A stretch of 64,000 nt of DNA from Pseudoscleropodium purum (GCA_963969395.1 OZ017798.1:18902173-18966172); one strand, 5' to 3'. Positions 10,439-22,140 are shown, counted from the stretch's first letter. Made by a program: numbers and translations. The notes: generated from the sequence alone by a model not told the origin.

Positions 10439-13400
10439 ATGAACGGCAAAGGTGATCGAAATATTGATGGGGTGACTCTGGGAAGCTAAGCCAAGAAAAA
10501 TAGCAAAGTGAAGGGGGCTACACATGACCTTCGGCTTGACATTTTAAATGACCCTACAATTAAAGTAGAGAGCGGGTGGGAAGATGAAGATGCGGAGTAT
10601 TGGACATCAAAAATGTGCAGGACCTATGTTAAAATGTACCACATTGACAAGTTGTGGCCTCAGGAGTCGTACAAGAGTCATATACGGGATTTTTGTTGTA
10701 AACCATGAACTTGCAACAACAAACATTTTGTCCATCGGTCTGCGGAGATGTGGCGTGTTCTATTAGGAAACAAGGTCAGAAGCAAAGGCTATATTAATTA
10801 TAGCGTGGCATGTATGGTTTACGCCAAACTTATATTAGAGCGCAAGATTGATTGGAGCACGTTTTCGACAACAACAATTTGCCCACTTCTACTTGAAGCC
10901 AATCAAAAGGACATTCCCGACTTGTACAATTTAGAGGGAGAAACAGAAAAAGTATTAAAAAATACTATAAAGGTGAAAACAGATGGTGTGGAGAAAGCCT
11001 TAAATGTTGAAGAATTACGGTCTGTACAATCTCCAATAAAAGCAATCAATGAAAGTTCTTCGAAAAATGTGGAGAAAGATGTAGAGGCGCAGGAGGGTGA
11101 AGTCTTTTCCACAACTCCAACGCATTTGACCTTTACACCAAATGTTGCGGCATAAACGCAAACGGAGTTTGTAAATGAAAGCAATGTTTGCACGGAACGC
11201 GGGGAAACTTCAAAAAGTAAAGTAGACGAAGTCTTGGCGGAGAAAGTGGCAAAGGCTAATGCTACAATTGATAGTCTGATAGCCAACAATTGTTTTGATA
11301 GTTTGGTCTACAAATCTCCGCCTATGCATCAAGGCGCTGAATCTAGTCTAGCGTTAAGTTTAGAAGACAAAATACATACGCCTCGTGGACAAGGTGTGGA
11401 GTTTGATAATATATCCTCATTATGGAGTTCCGAGCGTAAAAAGCGGGCGGAGGAGTTTCCGTTTACAATGTCATTGCCGAGTCCTCTACATCGAACCTTG
11501 CAAGACATGTCCAATCCAAAACAATTGGAAAATCTTTTGAAGCTCTCGGTTCAGTTTGGTAACTTACATGAAGAAATAGGTGGATCGTCTAACCCCGATG
11601 ATGGTGCCACTGCTGTTCCAATAAGTCCACTTGCAGATCCAAAGAATGTTGGACATATACTTGATACAGCTTTCAAGATGACGATGTCAACTGAATTTTT
11701 ATCGGAAGTTGCTCCGTCTTTTATGAATTTGGCCAAGGAGTTTTCTTTAATGGCACCAGAGATGTTGAAAGGTGCTATAGCATTTCAGAATCTCACGAAG
11801 ACTTTCGAATTACTTTTCGAAGAAAGAGATGCTCACATACTACAATTGCTGAAATATGAGAAGAAAATTGCTGACCTTGGAGGAGTGGAAGCAAGGTGCA
11901 AAATGTTGGAGTTGAAATTAAAGACTTCGGAGAGTGAGGTTGAACATTTAAATCAACAATCATCGAGGCAAATGGAGGAGTTGATGAAGATGCGTAAACG
12001 GATTGCAGAATTACAAGGGACCTCCAAGAATCCGAATGAGGTTGCAATCTCACCACTGATTGTACTCGGAGACAGTCAAGAGACTCAAGAGAGTGAAGAT
12101 AAGCTCTCTCTTCCTTTTGATAAGGCCGAAGTAAGCGACAACCTTGCTATTGTGAATGTACAAGAAAGTCACGACATGAGCATGTTAAAAGCGACACAAC
12201 AACCATCAATGGAAAAGCTTTCATCCGTTTACGTGAATGTGGAGACGCAAACGGAGAGTTGTGACTTTGAAGAGTTGAAGCATAAATGGGAGGAGGCAAT
12301 TGAAGCAAAAAGAATTGTTGAATCCGAGTTGAATCGATTGCAATTGTGCTTGGATTTGGAGAAGTTTATGCCATCTAGCGGCTTGGAGTCTCGATGATTA
12401 GCATGGGTACAAAGACTCCAAGACAGACTCTCTGTAGTATCTCAAGCAATGGTAGGTCTTCAAGCATTGGCAATGGAGTTGAATGAAAATTGCGATGCCA
12501 TTCAAAGCTTTTTGAGTTGGTTCAAGACTATGTTTGACCAACATCCTTCTAAGGGATATACGGAGATCATATGTTGGGGAGACATGGATGCCATGTTTGA
12601 GCGGTTAAACCACACAAAGAAGGACCAAGCTCCACCCATCAATTGGGCCTTGGAAGTAGAGGAAGGATGGGTCTCTTACAACACACTTTCAACACACATC
12701 AATGTGAAAGACAAGCGAGTGGTGCATGCTTGTGATCCAGCCTCTCCAATCTTGGATGGTTGTTGTAGCCTTTGCCAAGGCCTCTTCGGACCAGAAGGTG
12801 CGGTAACCATGGGCCAATGTCGCCACACTTTCCATGTCACTTGCATTGTGAAAGCATCACTCATTCATTCGGTGTGTGCCAAGTGTCGTAGTCCATTGAG
12901 TGCTAGGTTCTACGAAATGTTTGGTATCTTGGAAGCTATGCTTGCAGGCCACGAGTACAATCGTTGGAATCTTCCTCTTGATCAAGCGCCGTACAAATTC
13001 CAAAATTATCAACATTGAGGGAAGCCAATCCGATGGAATGCAAATGAACAGAGGCATGATTTGTACGAGGAATCTCAGCAACCATTGGATTTCGATGTGT
13101 GGATGACTCATAATAGAGAGGTGGAATTGCGGGCTCAAGGAATCGTAGATGACATGGCCCGTGAAATGTTTTGTCGCAACATGGGGGGACATTGGAGCTT
13201 GCAACACGAAAAGTTCTTTCGTTTTCCAGATAAAAAAGTGGAGAGAGGACCAGAAGATAGTTGGGTGGAGGTGAACCATGGAAAAGAGTTCAATGAGTAG
13301 TATAAGGCATACGACCACACCCTCGTAGGTAGGACCCTTCTATTGTCGAAGTTGGAAGAGGCTGCAAAAGTTCGTGCTGTCTATGATACAAATGGACAAA

Positions 13401-13825
13401 CAAGCACAAGACATTCATCTGTAGATGTGGCAGCAGCATTTGATAGGCGCATTGGCAATATTATAGGGCATTGGAAGGCTTTCCTATTGAATGGAGACTG
13501 CCTCACAACATGGCAAGGGAAAGGAGATGATGAAGTTGTTCAAGCGATGATAGATCGTGTGGAGAGCAACTTGAGAACCTTGAAGGCAGACAAAGTTGAT
13601 TTATCACCGAAAAGAAAACAAAAGAGGAAGCGTGAAGAGGACGATGACTTTTCTCCGGAAACCAAAAAGCAATTTCATAAGGTGGATATCGAAGTTGAAT
13701 CTGGAGGGCGAATAGTCCGTGCAAGTCAACAACGGTCAACTCGTCAATCATCTGCTAAACTCCTCGGTACAACAGATTTTCCTTTTGTTTTGGGAGAAGG
13801 TAGTGGTCCATCTGGTAGAAAGTAG
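10439..13825 (+). pseudogene. Coiled-coil / RING-H2 protein gene with six in-frame stops
   Basis: One frame runs 1129 codons from ATG 10439 (MNGKGDRN) to 13825 with no frameshift but six in-frame stops: TAA 10487, TGA 10706, TAA 11153, TGA 12395, TGA 13016, TAG 13298. Each could come from a single C-to-T change in CAA, CAG or CGA. Residues ~35-150 match the N-terminal region of the gene at 6747. A likely coiled coil lies near residues 485-540. Residues ~776-816 form a RING-H2 pattern (C-x2-C-x14-C-x-H-x2-H-x2-C-x10-C-x2-C), typical of E3 ubiquitin ligases. A basic run, KRKQKRKRE, near the C-terminus could be a nuclear localisation signal. The overall family is not recognised. It lies between the GSY-rich gene and the transposase, so a role in the element's life cycle is possible but inferred. 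Confidence 0.65.
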
Positions 13826-14127
13826 GATTTGAAGAGAATTTTGTTTTCTAAAAACAATGGTCCTTTCATTGTTTAAAAACAAAAAAGAATGTGAAAGATT
13901 TAGATCTTAAAAAGATCGTATAGGATTCAGTAGTGATATTGGAACTATGTTTTCATGTATTTTGTTTATACATATATATTTATATATAAAGATGCTATAT
14001 TTTCAATTGCGTATAAAAATATTTTTATATGTACATTTTATTTTACGTGGATGCATTCATTTGTGATTGTGTAACTTTCAAATTACATAACAATATAAAA
14101 TTTTCTAATGACTAATGGCAATGCGAA
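13826..14127. other. AT-rich spacer between RING gene and transposase gene
   Basis: No coding frame. It presumably holds the 3' untranslated region of the RING gene; a TATATATTTATATATA run lies near 13973-13988. Confidence 0.4.
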
Positions 14128-14341
14128 GTCCCCCCCGTCCGCCCCGTCCGCCCTGTCCGTCCGCCCCGTCTGCTCTGTCCGCCCGACCGCCCTGTTCGAC
14201 CGCCTCGTCCGTCGCGTCCAACCGTCCGTTGGACCCGTCCGGCCTGTCCGCTCGTCCGCTTTAGCCCCGTCCGTGCCGTTGGTTGTTTTTGAATGTTAAC
14301 CCTAAAAAATGAACCCTAAATTTTCTGGAAGGGATTATAAA
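14128..14341 (+). promoter_or_regulatory. CCGTCCGCC array plus TATA-like box upstream of hAT transposase
   Basis: CCGTCCGCC words fill 14128-14275. They are followed by GTTAACCCTA near 14295, which resembles a degraded terminus, and by ATTATAAA at 14334-14341, 249 bp before ATG 14590. The array could be a promoter module or a truncated small element; the recurrence at three other genes favours the former. Confidence 0.45.
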
Positions 14342-14589
14342 TGTTAGATGAGAAGCTTTTATATTCACTCTCAAAAAACCAAACGCTAAGATTACCAAGG
14401 GCTATGAGCTTCAATTTATTATGTTTCTTGCATGGTAATGCATAGTTCGGTGGACGGGGGGGCTTTGATTTTCAAAGCTTTGTGTGACTAATTTCATTGA
14501 TATTGTATACATTGTCACGTTGTGGGTTTCAAATTTAAAACATTCTATTGGTTTCTTTTGAAATTGAGGTAAAACATACACTTGTCAGT

Positions 14590-17500
14590 ATGGGGGCCAA
14601 ACGGATGGGGGATTTTTCTCCTTGGTATAGTCTGCCACAGGATGGTAAAGTAGAATGTAGGCTTTGCAAGGCGGTCATGGTAAGGAGGCTCGGCCGTATG
14701 TTGAGCCACTTAGGCTATCCTGGGCCTGAAGGTATACGTGATAAAGGGGTGAGCCTTTGTCTACGATTACCAATGGCAGTTCAAGATTTATTTCGGCATT
14801 GCGAAGGAGTTTTTTCCAAAACGCGTTGTAATGGACAATGTGGATGGCAACCCTGGCCCTTCAGATGTCCAAGAGTTTTCAGCCGGAAAGGTTGTGTCGC
14901 ATTCTGACTACGAAGACTCTTGTCCAGCGTCCAAAGAATTGGTATCAATGGTATGTGTCATAACTGAAGTGACTTTGAGCACAGAAGCTTCTAGTGAACG
15001 TAAAACCCTGAGAGCATCAAGTTCTAGGCCTCAGAGGCAAGGCAGCTTAGTGAATGGGTTTGAAGAAGGTCATAGACGCAAATTACATTCAGTGTGGGCA
15101 AATTTTTTTTATTCGGCGAACATACCATTTTCCATGGCTTGAAATCCAACTTTTAAAGAAGCAGTGAAGAAAATGGCTACATTCGGTAGACCATACATTC
15201 CTCCCTCATACCACAACTTTCGGTACAAATTGTTGAATGAGGCGAAGACCAACATTCAGACACAGTTGAATGCACGGACCGAAGATAGCATTCGAAAATT
15301 TGAAGCAACATTGTCCATTGATGGATGGAACTCAGTGACTAATCGACCTCTCATCAATGCCATGCTTGTATCATCCGCAAGTGAAGAATTTCTTGGATTT
15401 GTGGATACAAGTGGTTGTGAAAAAAATGCGGAGTATTTGGCAGCTGTGTTGGAAAAGTTCATTGAACAAGTGGGGTCCAAGAACGTCGTGTTAATAACTA
15501 CGGATAATGCTCCCGTGAATCCGTCCGCATGGGATCTAATATCTACAAAATATCCTCATATTTTTTACCAAGGATGCGTGGTACATGCATTGAATTTGTT
15601 GTTGAAGGATTGGGCTGCATAGAAATGGACTGCTTCCAAATTGGATAAAGGAGTTCTTGTAGCTAAATTTATCAGGAAGAGACATATGTCGCTAACTCTA
15701 TTGCGAAAGTATTCGCCAAATCTTGGTCTCTTGATGTCTGGGGATACAAGGTTCGCCTCTAAATTTATCATGATGGAGCGTTTGACAAAATTGAGAGGAG
15801 CATTCGAACAAACGGTGGTAGATCCGCAATGGGTTGAGTATGTACATACTCTCAAGAAGAAACGTGGAGCCAAAGTCCAACCAAAAGACTTGGCCTTAGC
15901 GGTGAAGAAAAGTGTTCTTGATGACCATTTTTGGAATCGGTCCATCAATTATGTGGAGATGGTTGAACCAATCATATGTGTACTCCGCGATTTGGATTCA
16001 AAATCACCATGCATGGAGAAGGTGTTGCATATCATGAGGAAGTTAGAGAAGCACGTGAACGGATTACAAAGTCCACCATTTTATTTGCTAGAAGAACTTG
16101 CAATTCCATTGGTATAGTCTTTTTATGCCCGAAGAAGAATGGTGGACAACGATCTCCAATCAACTGCAGCTCTTTTGAATCCATACCTTCTTCATAACAA
16201 AGAACTAGCGGATGACGCAGATGCAATGTCAGGATGTAAGAAAGTTTTGGAGAGAATATGTAAACCAGATGAATATGCAGTAGTGGTGAAAGAATTTGTG
16301 GCTTTTTGACACAAAGAACCTCCATTCTACAATATGTTGAATCCGGGAGAACAAATGTTGTCCGCGCATGCTTGGTGGGATTTTGAAGGTGCATGTGGCA
16401 AGTTTATAGCTCCATTAGCGAAGAGGATATTGGCTCAACCGGTGTCATCATCTTCATGTGAACGAAATTGGAGCAACTATTCTTTTGTTCACAACAAATC
16501 TTGAAATAAATTGAAACCGGAGAGAGCAGCGGATTTGGTGTACGTATATACCAACTCCAAAGTATTAAATGTATCGAAGGAAAAAAATGAAAAAAAATGG
16601 TATAATGATAATGTGGATCCGATAGAATCAGAGGATTCAGATAGGCTGACGTTAGAAGACGATGATGACGAGGATTTGGAAAGGGCCCTTTCAGCTACAG
16701 ATGGCGGGGATGACTTCAATCGTGCGACAGCGTGGGGAGATGAAGACGTTATAAAAGGCTTTCTCGATTTAGTGAATGATACGCATGATTATCATCTAAA
16801 CCGCAAGGATGTCGTTCCCGACAATGCAAACGATGCATATACCTTTTGTGAAGACGAAGACAATGTAAGGGTACAAGCGAATCTACCTTCTTTAACTGCA
16901 TATTGCAATGGAATGAGATTCTTGAATAGCGAAAACATTCTATCGGAAAAGGCAAACGCTATTGTCAAAAAGGTGAAAATCAATGAGAATGCTATTGGTG
17001 ATGATGGGAGAAATGAAAAAGTTTTAATTTTTCAATCTCCATCTATAGCATTAAATGTAGTGCAAGGAAACAACAAAAGAAAAGATGCGGTCATGGAGGT
17101 GGACGTTCCAAAAGATGTGGGCAACAGTAGTGGTGATGAGGGGGAACCAAATATTGCGGTACAGAAAAATAGTAATTCAGTTGGGATGGCAGTCACAAAT
17201 TCAGCAATTGTAAAGAGTGATAAAAGAAAGGAGCCAATGAAGTCAATTTTTGAAGTACTGAGATCTAGTGCTCTTCCACCAATACCGTTGAAGTCTATTA
17301 GCACACGATTGGATGATTCTCAGAGCTTTGGATATGGAAAATGCCTAATGAACATTTCCAAAGAAATTTCTATAGGCGGTAATCTACGGAAAGTAGCGTC
17401 ATCACCTACAAACCTAAGTGATACGGATAATGATCGGATGCCATTGGCATCTTTGCGAGCTCGCATTTTAGGAAAAGGAATGGCGCAAGAACCCATCAAA

Positions 17501-17968
17501 TTAACAAACGGCACTCTATTACTTCAAAAGAAAGCCAAAGTGAAGATAACCGTTCATGGACATGTCGACCCTATATCGAGATTGATGGTTTAAGAATCGA
17601 GTAAGGTGAAAGCGAAAAGAGAAATGCAACCTTTTGTTATATTTCCAGTGAAGAATAGGACCCCTCTTGATGAAAATGTTGCTACTTTGTCAAATAGAAA
17701 GAAAAGAAAGGTTCCTATTCAAAAAGCCTTTAATTGTTTTGTCAAAGTAAAAAAAGAAAAATTAAATTCAAAAGAAGGGAGTAAACCTACTTCGAGAGAA
17801 AACTTGAAGAAGACAACGATATTTGATTTCAACAACGAAGATGACTCCAATAATGAAGATTTTGAACGAAGAGCTGCAAGAGAGAGTAATGGGGCTGAAG
17901 TTAAAGGAGATGTGGATTGGCGTCCATATGAATTGTGGAAATGTGAATTTAGATGTTTGATTGTTTAG
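14590..17968 (+). pseudogene. hAT-superfamily transposase remnant with long C-terminal extension
   Basis: A BED-like zinc finger opens the protein (VECRLCKAVM, then LSHLGY, from ATG 14590). A one-base shift near 14810 leads into one frame that reaches 17968, interrupted at 15140 (TGA), 15620 (TAG), 16115 (TAG), 16307 (TGA), 16502 (TGA) and 17591 (TAA). A DUF659-type core lies at about 15150-15620 (LSIDGWNSVTNRPLIN, TTDNAPVN, CVVHALN). The C-terminal hAT dimerisation domain is at about 16370-16560 (SSSSCERNWSNYSFVHNKS, then NKLKPERAADLVYVYTN). The stop at 16502 sits where the family normally has arginine, consistent with CGA to TGA. Beyond this domain about 470 further residues follow, acidic then lysine-rich, which is unusual for a hAT transposase. 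It cannot make full-length protein as read. Confidence 0.85.
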
Positions 17969-18275
17969 TTGCTTATGATATATGGAGCTCATGTTGACAA
18001 ATGACAATGGTTTCTTCAATCATTTTATTATAAAATTGTTTGTTTATTGATGATATACATCTTACTGGATTTTAAAGTGATTTTGTTTCTAAATCAAAAT
18101 GAAATTCAACAAAAAAATTAAAAATATATTTCATATTTTAGCTTTTACATAAATAGAGATATATAAATCTATTGAATTGCAATTGCAATATAAGAAAAAT
18201 CAAAATCAAAATGACTTCACTCTCAATCTCTCATTGGTGAAAACAATCAAAACAAAAAACCCAAAACGGGTTTTC

Positions 18276-18391
18276 TAAGCCGCCCCGTCCGTCCGCCTTC
18301 CGACGGCGGGAGGGACGCTGCATCCACTAGCATCCAGACATCCAAATTACGGACACTATTTTGGAGCGGATGTAGAGATTTATCAACCCTA
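18276..18391 (+). repeat. hAT-family end A (right terminus of the composite, or truncated copy)
   Basis: The stretch contains CCGTCCGTCCGCCTTCCGACGG, the spacer GACACTATTTTGGAGCGG and the terminus TTATCAACCCTA. This matches end A of the complete elements with several C-to-T type differences. No B end lies close by on the left. It sits 308 bp after the end of the transposase frame. Confidence 0.7.
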
Positions 18392-18393
18392 CA

Positions 18394-18552
18394 CAATATA
18401 TCATACATAGTACATCATACAAAATAGACCACATATAATACATCATATAAAGTACACCATATACCATATATATTACATCATACAACTACACCATATAAAT
18501 ATACAAGATATCATACAAGTACACCATATACTGTACAAAATACACCATATTT
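18394..18552. repeat. Degenerate minisatellite (ACATCATA / ACACCATATA units)
   Basis: Short phrases such as ACATCATACA and GTACACCATATA recur about ten times with drift. Confidence 0.7.
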
Positions 18553-18589
18553 GACAACTATGTTACATAACTTCAAAGGCCACTTGATG

Positions 18590-18850
18590 TAAATAGTCAT
18601 GCCTTGAGAAGACAAGATATTTATAGAAGTGGGGTGGTAGGAGGTATGACAAATGATATGGGATATGTAAAAGATAGGAATTATATTAAAATAAAATTTC
18701 AGACTATATTTAGGCATGGTCCATTGGCTTTTTAAAAAACTTGAAACTAAAAAAAGTTGGGATAACAAACAATCTTTCATTTCCAAAAATTTATTTGAGA
18801 TTTCAAGCCTTAGATCTAAAGTTATAAAGCCAATATTGTCTAATAACCAT
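18590..18850 (+). repeat. Half copy (one arm) of the foldback repeat family
   Basis: Landmarks in order are GTGGGGTGGTAGGAGGTA, ATGGGATATGTAAA, TTTCAGAC, TTTAGGCATGG, AAAAAGTTGGGA and TTTGAGATTT. They match single arms of the foldback elements at 39.2-39.7 and 45.4-45.9 kb. The second arm is absent here. Confidence 0.65.
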
Positions 18851-19392
18851 AAAGTGTAGAGGTCAAGGAGATCCTATTCATATCTCCTTGTGAAGTAGTG
18901 TCTAAGTCACAGTGGAGTTACATGTCAATCTTCTTTAAGCCAATTTCTTGTTGCATGACTTCAATGTGACTGAAATGCAGTGATACAAAAGTCTTCTTTG
19001 TAGGATGCATGTGCATTCCATCTTTTGAGAGTTGTTTGTAGGCATACACATATATAAAATGTATGCTTCTATTGATAATTATGTTCAATAAACAACTCAA
19101 AACTAAGTAAACAACCCTACTTTGATTATTTTGAAAAATAATGTTGAATTATTCAAATTGTATACCACTATAATTTACTAATGTAACAATTTACCAAATA
19201 AATAACATGATGGATATGTCAATATAAAATTTAAAAACTAAAGTAGTAGATATTAAAATCATTATAAGGATTTATCCTATTACTGTAAGTGACACTAGTG
19301 TTTCTAAATCATAATAATTTTAGTTATTACAGTTTGAAATATTCTTGTAATGCACTATTTTCTACAAAATGTATTTTTCAGAGGTGAGAGTC
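18851..19392. other. AT-rich stretch, no gene seen
   Basis: No coding frame or repeat of note up to the element at 19393. Confidence 0.4.
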
Positions 19393-19664
19393 CAAGGTTG
19401 ACACGACGTCCAGACGTGGACGCTACGTCCGTAGCGTCCGCTGACATTCGCATCCGCCTGTCCGCCCCGTCCGCCTGGTTACGACCGTCCGATCGACACG
19501 CGGACTGATGTGGTCCACACGATCTAGGTGTCCGCCCCATTCGTCCGCCCCGCCCGTCCGCCTTCCGATGGCAAGTGGGACGCTGCGTCCGCTAGCATCC
19601 GGACGTCCGGACGTTCGGAAAACGGACGCTATTTTGGGGCGGACGTTGAGATTCGTCAACCCTG
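19393..19664 (+). mobile_element. Non-autonomous hAT-family element, complete copy 4
   Basis: 272 bp, beginning CAAGGTTGACACGACGTCC (end B) and finishing GATTCGTCAACCCTG (end A). Target duplications are TGAGAGTC (19385-19392) and TGAGAGTT (19665-19672), 7 of 8 identical. The B end is the closest match to the terminus at 779. It has no coding capacity. Confidence 0.9.
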
Positions 19665-21640
19665 TGAGAGTTAAGTATTATGAAGTAATTTCCTAAATTC
19701 AAATTTTAAATCAAGAAAATCTACATAATTGAAGTTTCAAATGGTTCTAGGATTCCTTGGCTTTGACTTTTGTTACACAATCCATACTTTGAAAGTTTCA
19801 AATACATTTATTTTGAAGAATACAAGGATAAATATTTTAAGAAGGTAATTTTAAGGTCCTTTGATTATTTTCCTAATTTTTCATATTTTGGGATTTCGGT
19901 AAAAAAATATTTCTACAACTATGATGAAGCAATTGCTTTTCTAATATTTTATATTTTGAAGTTTTAATAAAAATGGTTCTACAACTATGATGAAGGTTGT
20001 ATAATTTTATCAAAATATACCACCGTCTTTTTCCCTCCCCTTAACTACACTCCCATGTATGTGACAAATATACTAGTCACGTTTTAGTCGATAGGATAGT
20101 GCAGCCTTGCTTGTCTGGATAGAGGTAGATACTAAAAAAATTTTACAAACTGCGCATGATCCTACTGCAAGTAACAATTGAATTGTGTCTTGTTGCGTCT
20201 TAGTGCACACGTTCAATTTGTATGACTTCATGTTATTGCAACATAACTACAAGAAGTTTGTAATCTTGAACCACAACAAGGAGCTAGCCACGTCATCACA
20301 CCGCTTTCTAAGTCAGCCACCCTAAATCCAATAGTTAGTTGTGCATTAGTCAGCAGGAGTCATGTTTAAGTGACATATAGATGAGAGGAAGTCATCTTCC
20401 GTAACTAAGTTCTCCATGCCGTTCCCTACATTCTCCGGTTGACGACGCTGTCAACAAAAAACTATAGATGAATAACAAATGTCATTGCTGGTTCATCTTG
20501 TAGTTATAGCTTCCACTGCAGAATGATTGGGATGTTGTAGGAAGCAAAATTTTAGTGCAATTATGGAGGGACCAATCATAGTGGAGTCATTTCGGACACC
20601 TAGTCACATATACCCTTGATTTCTTGTAGTATCTCAAGCAAAGCCAAAATTTGGATGTTTGCAAAGATGGAATTTGACATCACTCAAGACATCAACATGC
20701 AGAATTCCCATATTAAAAAAACATTGTTTTCTTATAGTGACTTAATCACCATAACTACAAATCCACAACAAAAAAGTTCTATCTCTAAAAAAAACACAAA
20801 GCTAACTTGACTAGAATAAAAAATCAAAGAAGCCTCAAAGCCTAAGTATCCCAAACTCTAGTTGACAAGAATAAATAGTCAACTCCTACATGGGGTTCTT
20901 AATTGACTAAGGTCTCCATAATTGTCCTATTAATTATCAAAATCAACAAATTTTCACGTTTGATGAAATTACTAGTCATATGGACTTTGTCATTGTCAGG
21001 TGGTAGTAGTGATACAGGTATTTTGAACATTTGTGTCATTTCTTTTAAACATGTATATTTGGTAGTTGTAACACACGTCATAAGCCACCTATCATGACTC
21101 ATGGTGCTCTAGAGTCTTTCCACAAGTTAGTATTCGGGCCATTATCAAGCGTTGTGTCATAGTAGTAGACTAGTAGTGATGCATTACCTTGCAAACCATC
21201 CAAATTGAATGCAATTGTGTGCATTTTAGTTTGTATTGGGGGTTAGTTCTAACTCACTTGTGTGCTTAATTTGTATGTAAGGAGAGTGTTAAGACATTGA
21301 TGAGGTCATTGGCGCATCATTTGTAATTCATACTTATGCTTTGGCACATGTTGACATGATATGATATTGGTGAAATGCACTTTTGTATGACATACAATTA
21401 CACATTGAAGAGAATTGCTATGATTCAATGACTCAATACTCTTAAATAGAAAATGAAAATGAAATAAGAATAATACACATCATAATTATACTTGCAATCC
21501 AAATAACCAAATTACATAAATAATCCTCAATAGATTGCAATAGATTGTCTATACAATCCAAAGTTAAGTCATATACTATACATTAAAACTTCCTACTCAC
21601 CACTATTATAATTTATCAATGGCTTTAATTTCCATGGATA
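19665..21640. other. Intergenic stretch, no gene seen
   Basis: Short AT-rich open frames only, none with recognisable motifs. It lies downstream (3') of the minus-strand NLR gene. Confidence 0.45.
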
Positions 21641-21643
21641 GCT

Positions 21644-21830
21644 TCAATTTTGTAGAACACTTAAAACACAAATCATAGTCAATTTTGAAGGAGCTTTTGC
21701 CTTAAAGCATGGCCCCATTATAGGGGTCACTTTGCATTCATCACAAACCACTTCATCATGATCACCTTCAAGACTGGCCAAAGAAATAGGTGATAACAAT
21801 TCTAATAACATATAGGGTTCTAAATTTGGA
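21644..21830 (-). pseudogene. Damaged ZZ-type zinc-finger segment 3' of the NLR gene
   Basis: On the minus strand a frame reads HDEVVCDECKVTPIMGPCFK. After a one-base shift near 21690 another frame reads KIDYDLCFKC. Together these resemble a ZZ finger (HxxxxCxxC, PIxGxRFKC, DYDLCxxC) with the expected arginine and at least one cysteine codon altered. It could be a terminal exon of the NLR gene that has decayed, or a separate remnant. The link to the NLR gene is inferred from position and strand. Confidence 0.45.
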
Positions 21831-22140
21831 CCACTTTTCAAAAAAAAAATCTATATTGAAGGAATGTACCCCGATTCTTTGGGAAAAAACTTAAAGAAAT
21901 AAACCCCACCAAATTAAATTCATCCAAATAATATATCTTCTCCACATCTTCTAGAATTGTAACCAAGCTTGAACATCCACTTCAAATCTAGAGTGATCAA
22001 AGAAAATAAAATCACTCCATCATTTCGCAAAGCCACCAAACCTAAACACTCGCTCAAATCTAGAATGGTCAAAGAAGACAAGTTCTCCACTTCATTTGGC
22101 AAGGTTGCCAACCTTGAACACAACCACCTAGAGAAATTGG

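Larger units (their letters stand above)
779..18391 (+). mobile_element. Candidate multi-gene hAT composite element (decayed)
   Basis: The sequence starts with one type of hAT terminus (CAAGGTTGACAGGACGTCC at 779, called end B) and finishes with the other type (ending ATCAACCCTA at 18391, end A). Four gene remnants lie between, two on minus and two on plus, with every 3' end pointing to a terminus. Upstream of each gene is a CGTCCG-rich array next to a TATA-like box. One gene is a hAT transposase. Short copies with the same B and A ends and 8-bp target duplications occur inside and near the block, as expected of non-autonomous derivatives. Against the model, the flanking octamers (AAGCCATG at 771-778 and CACAATAT at 18392-18399) do not match, so the two ends may come from separate insertions. 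The single-element reading is inference. Confidence 0.4.

Noticed and set aside
779..18399. Matching target-site duplication for the large composite element
   Set aside because: The octamers next to 779 and 18391 (AAGCCATG and CACAATAT) differ. I therefore do not claim a proven single insertion.
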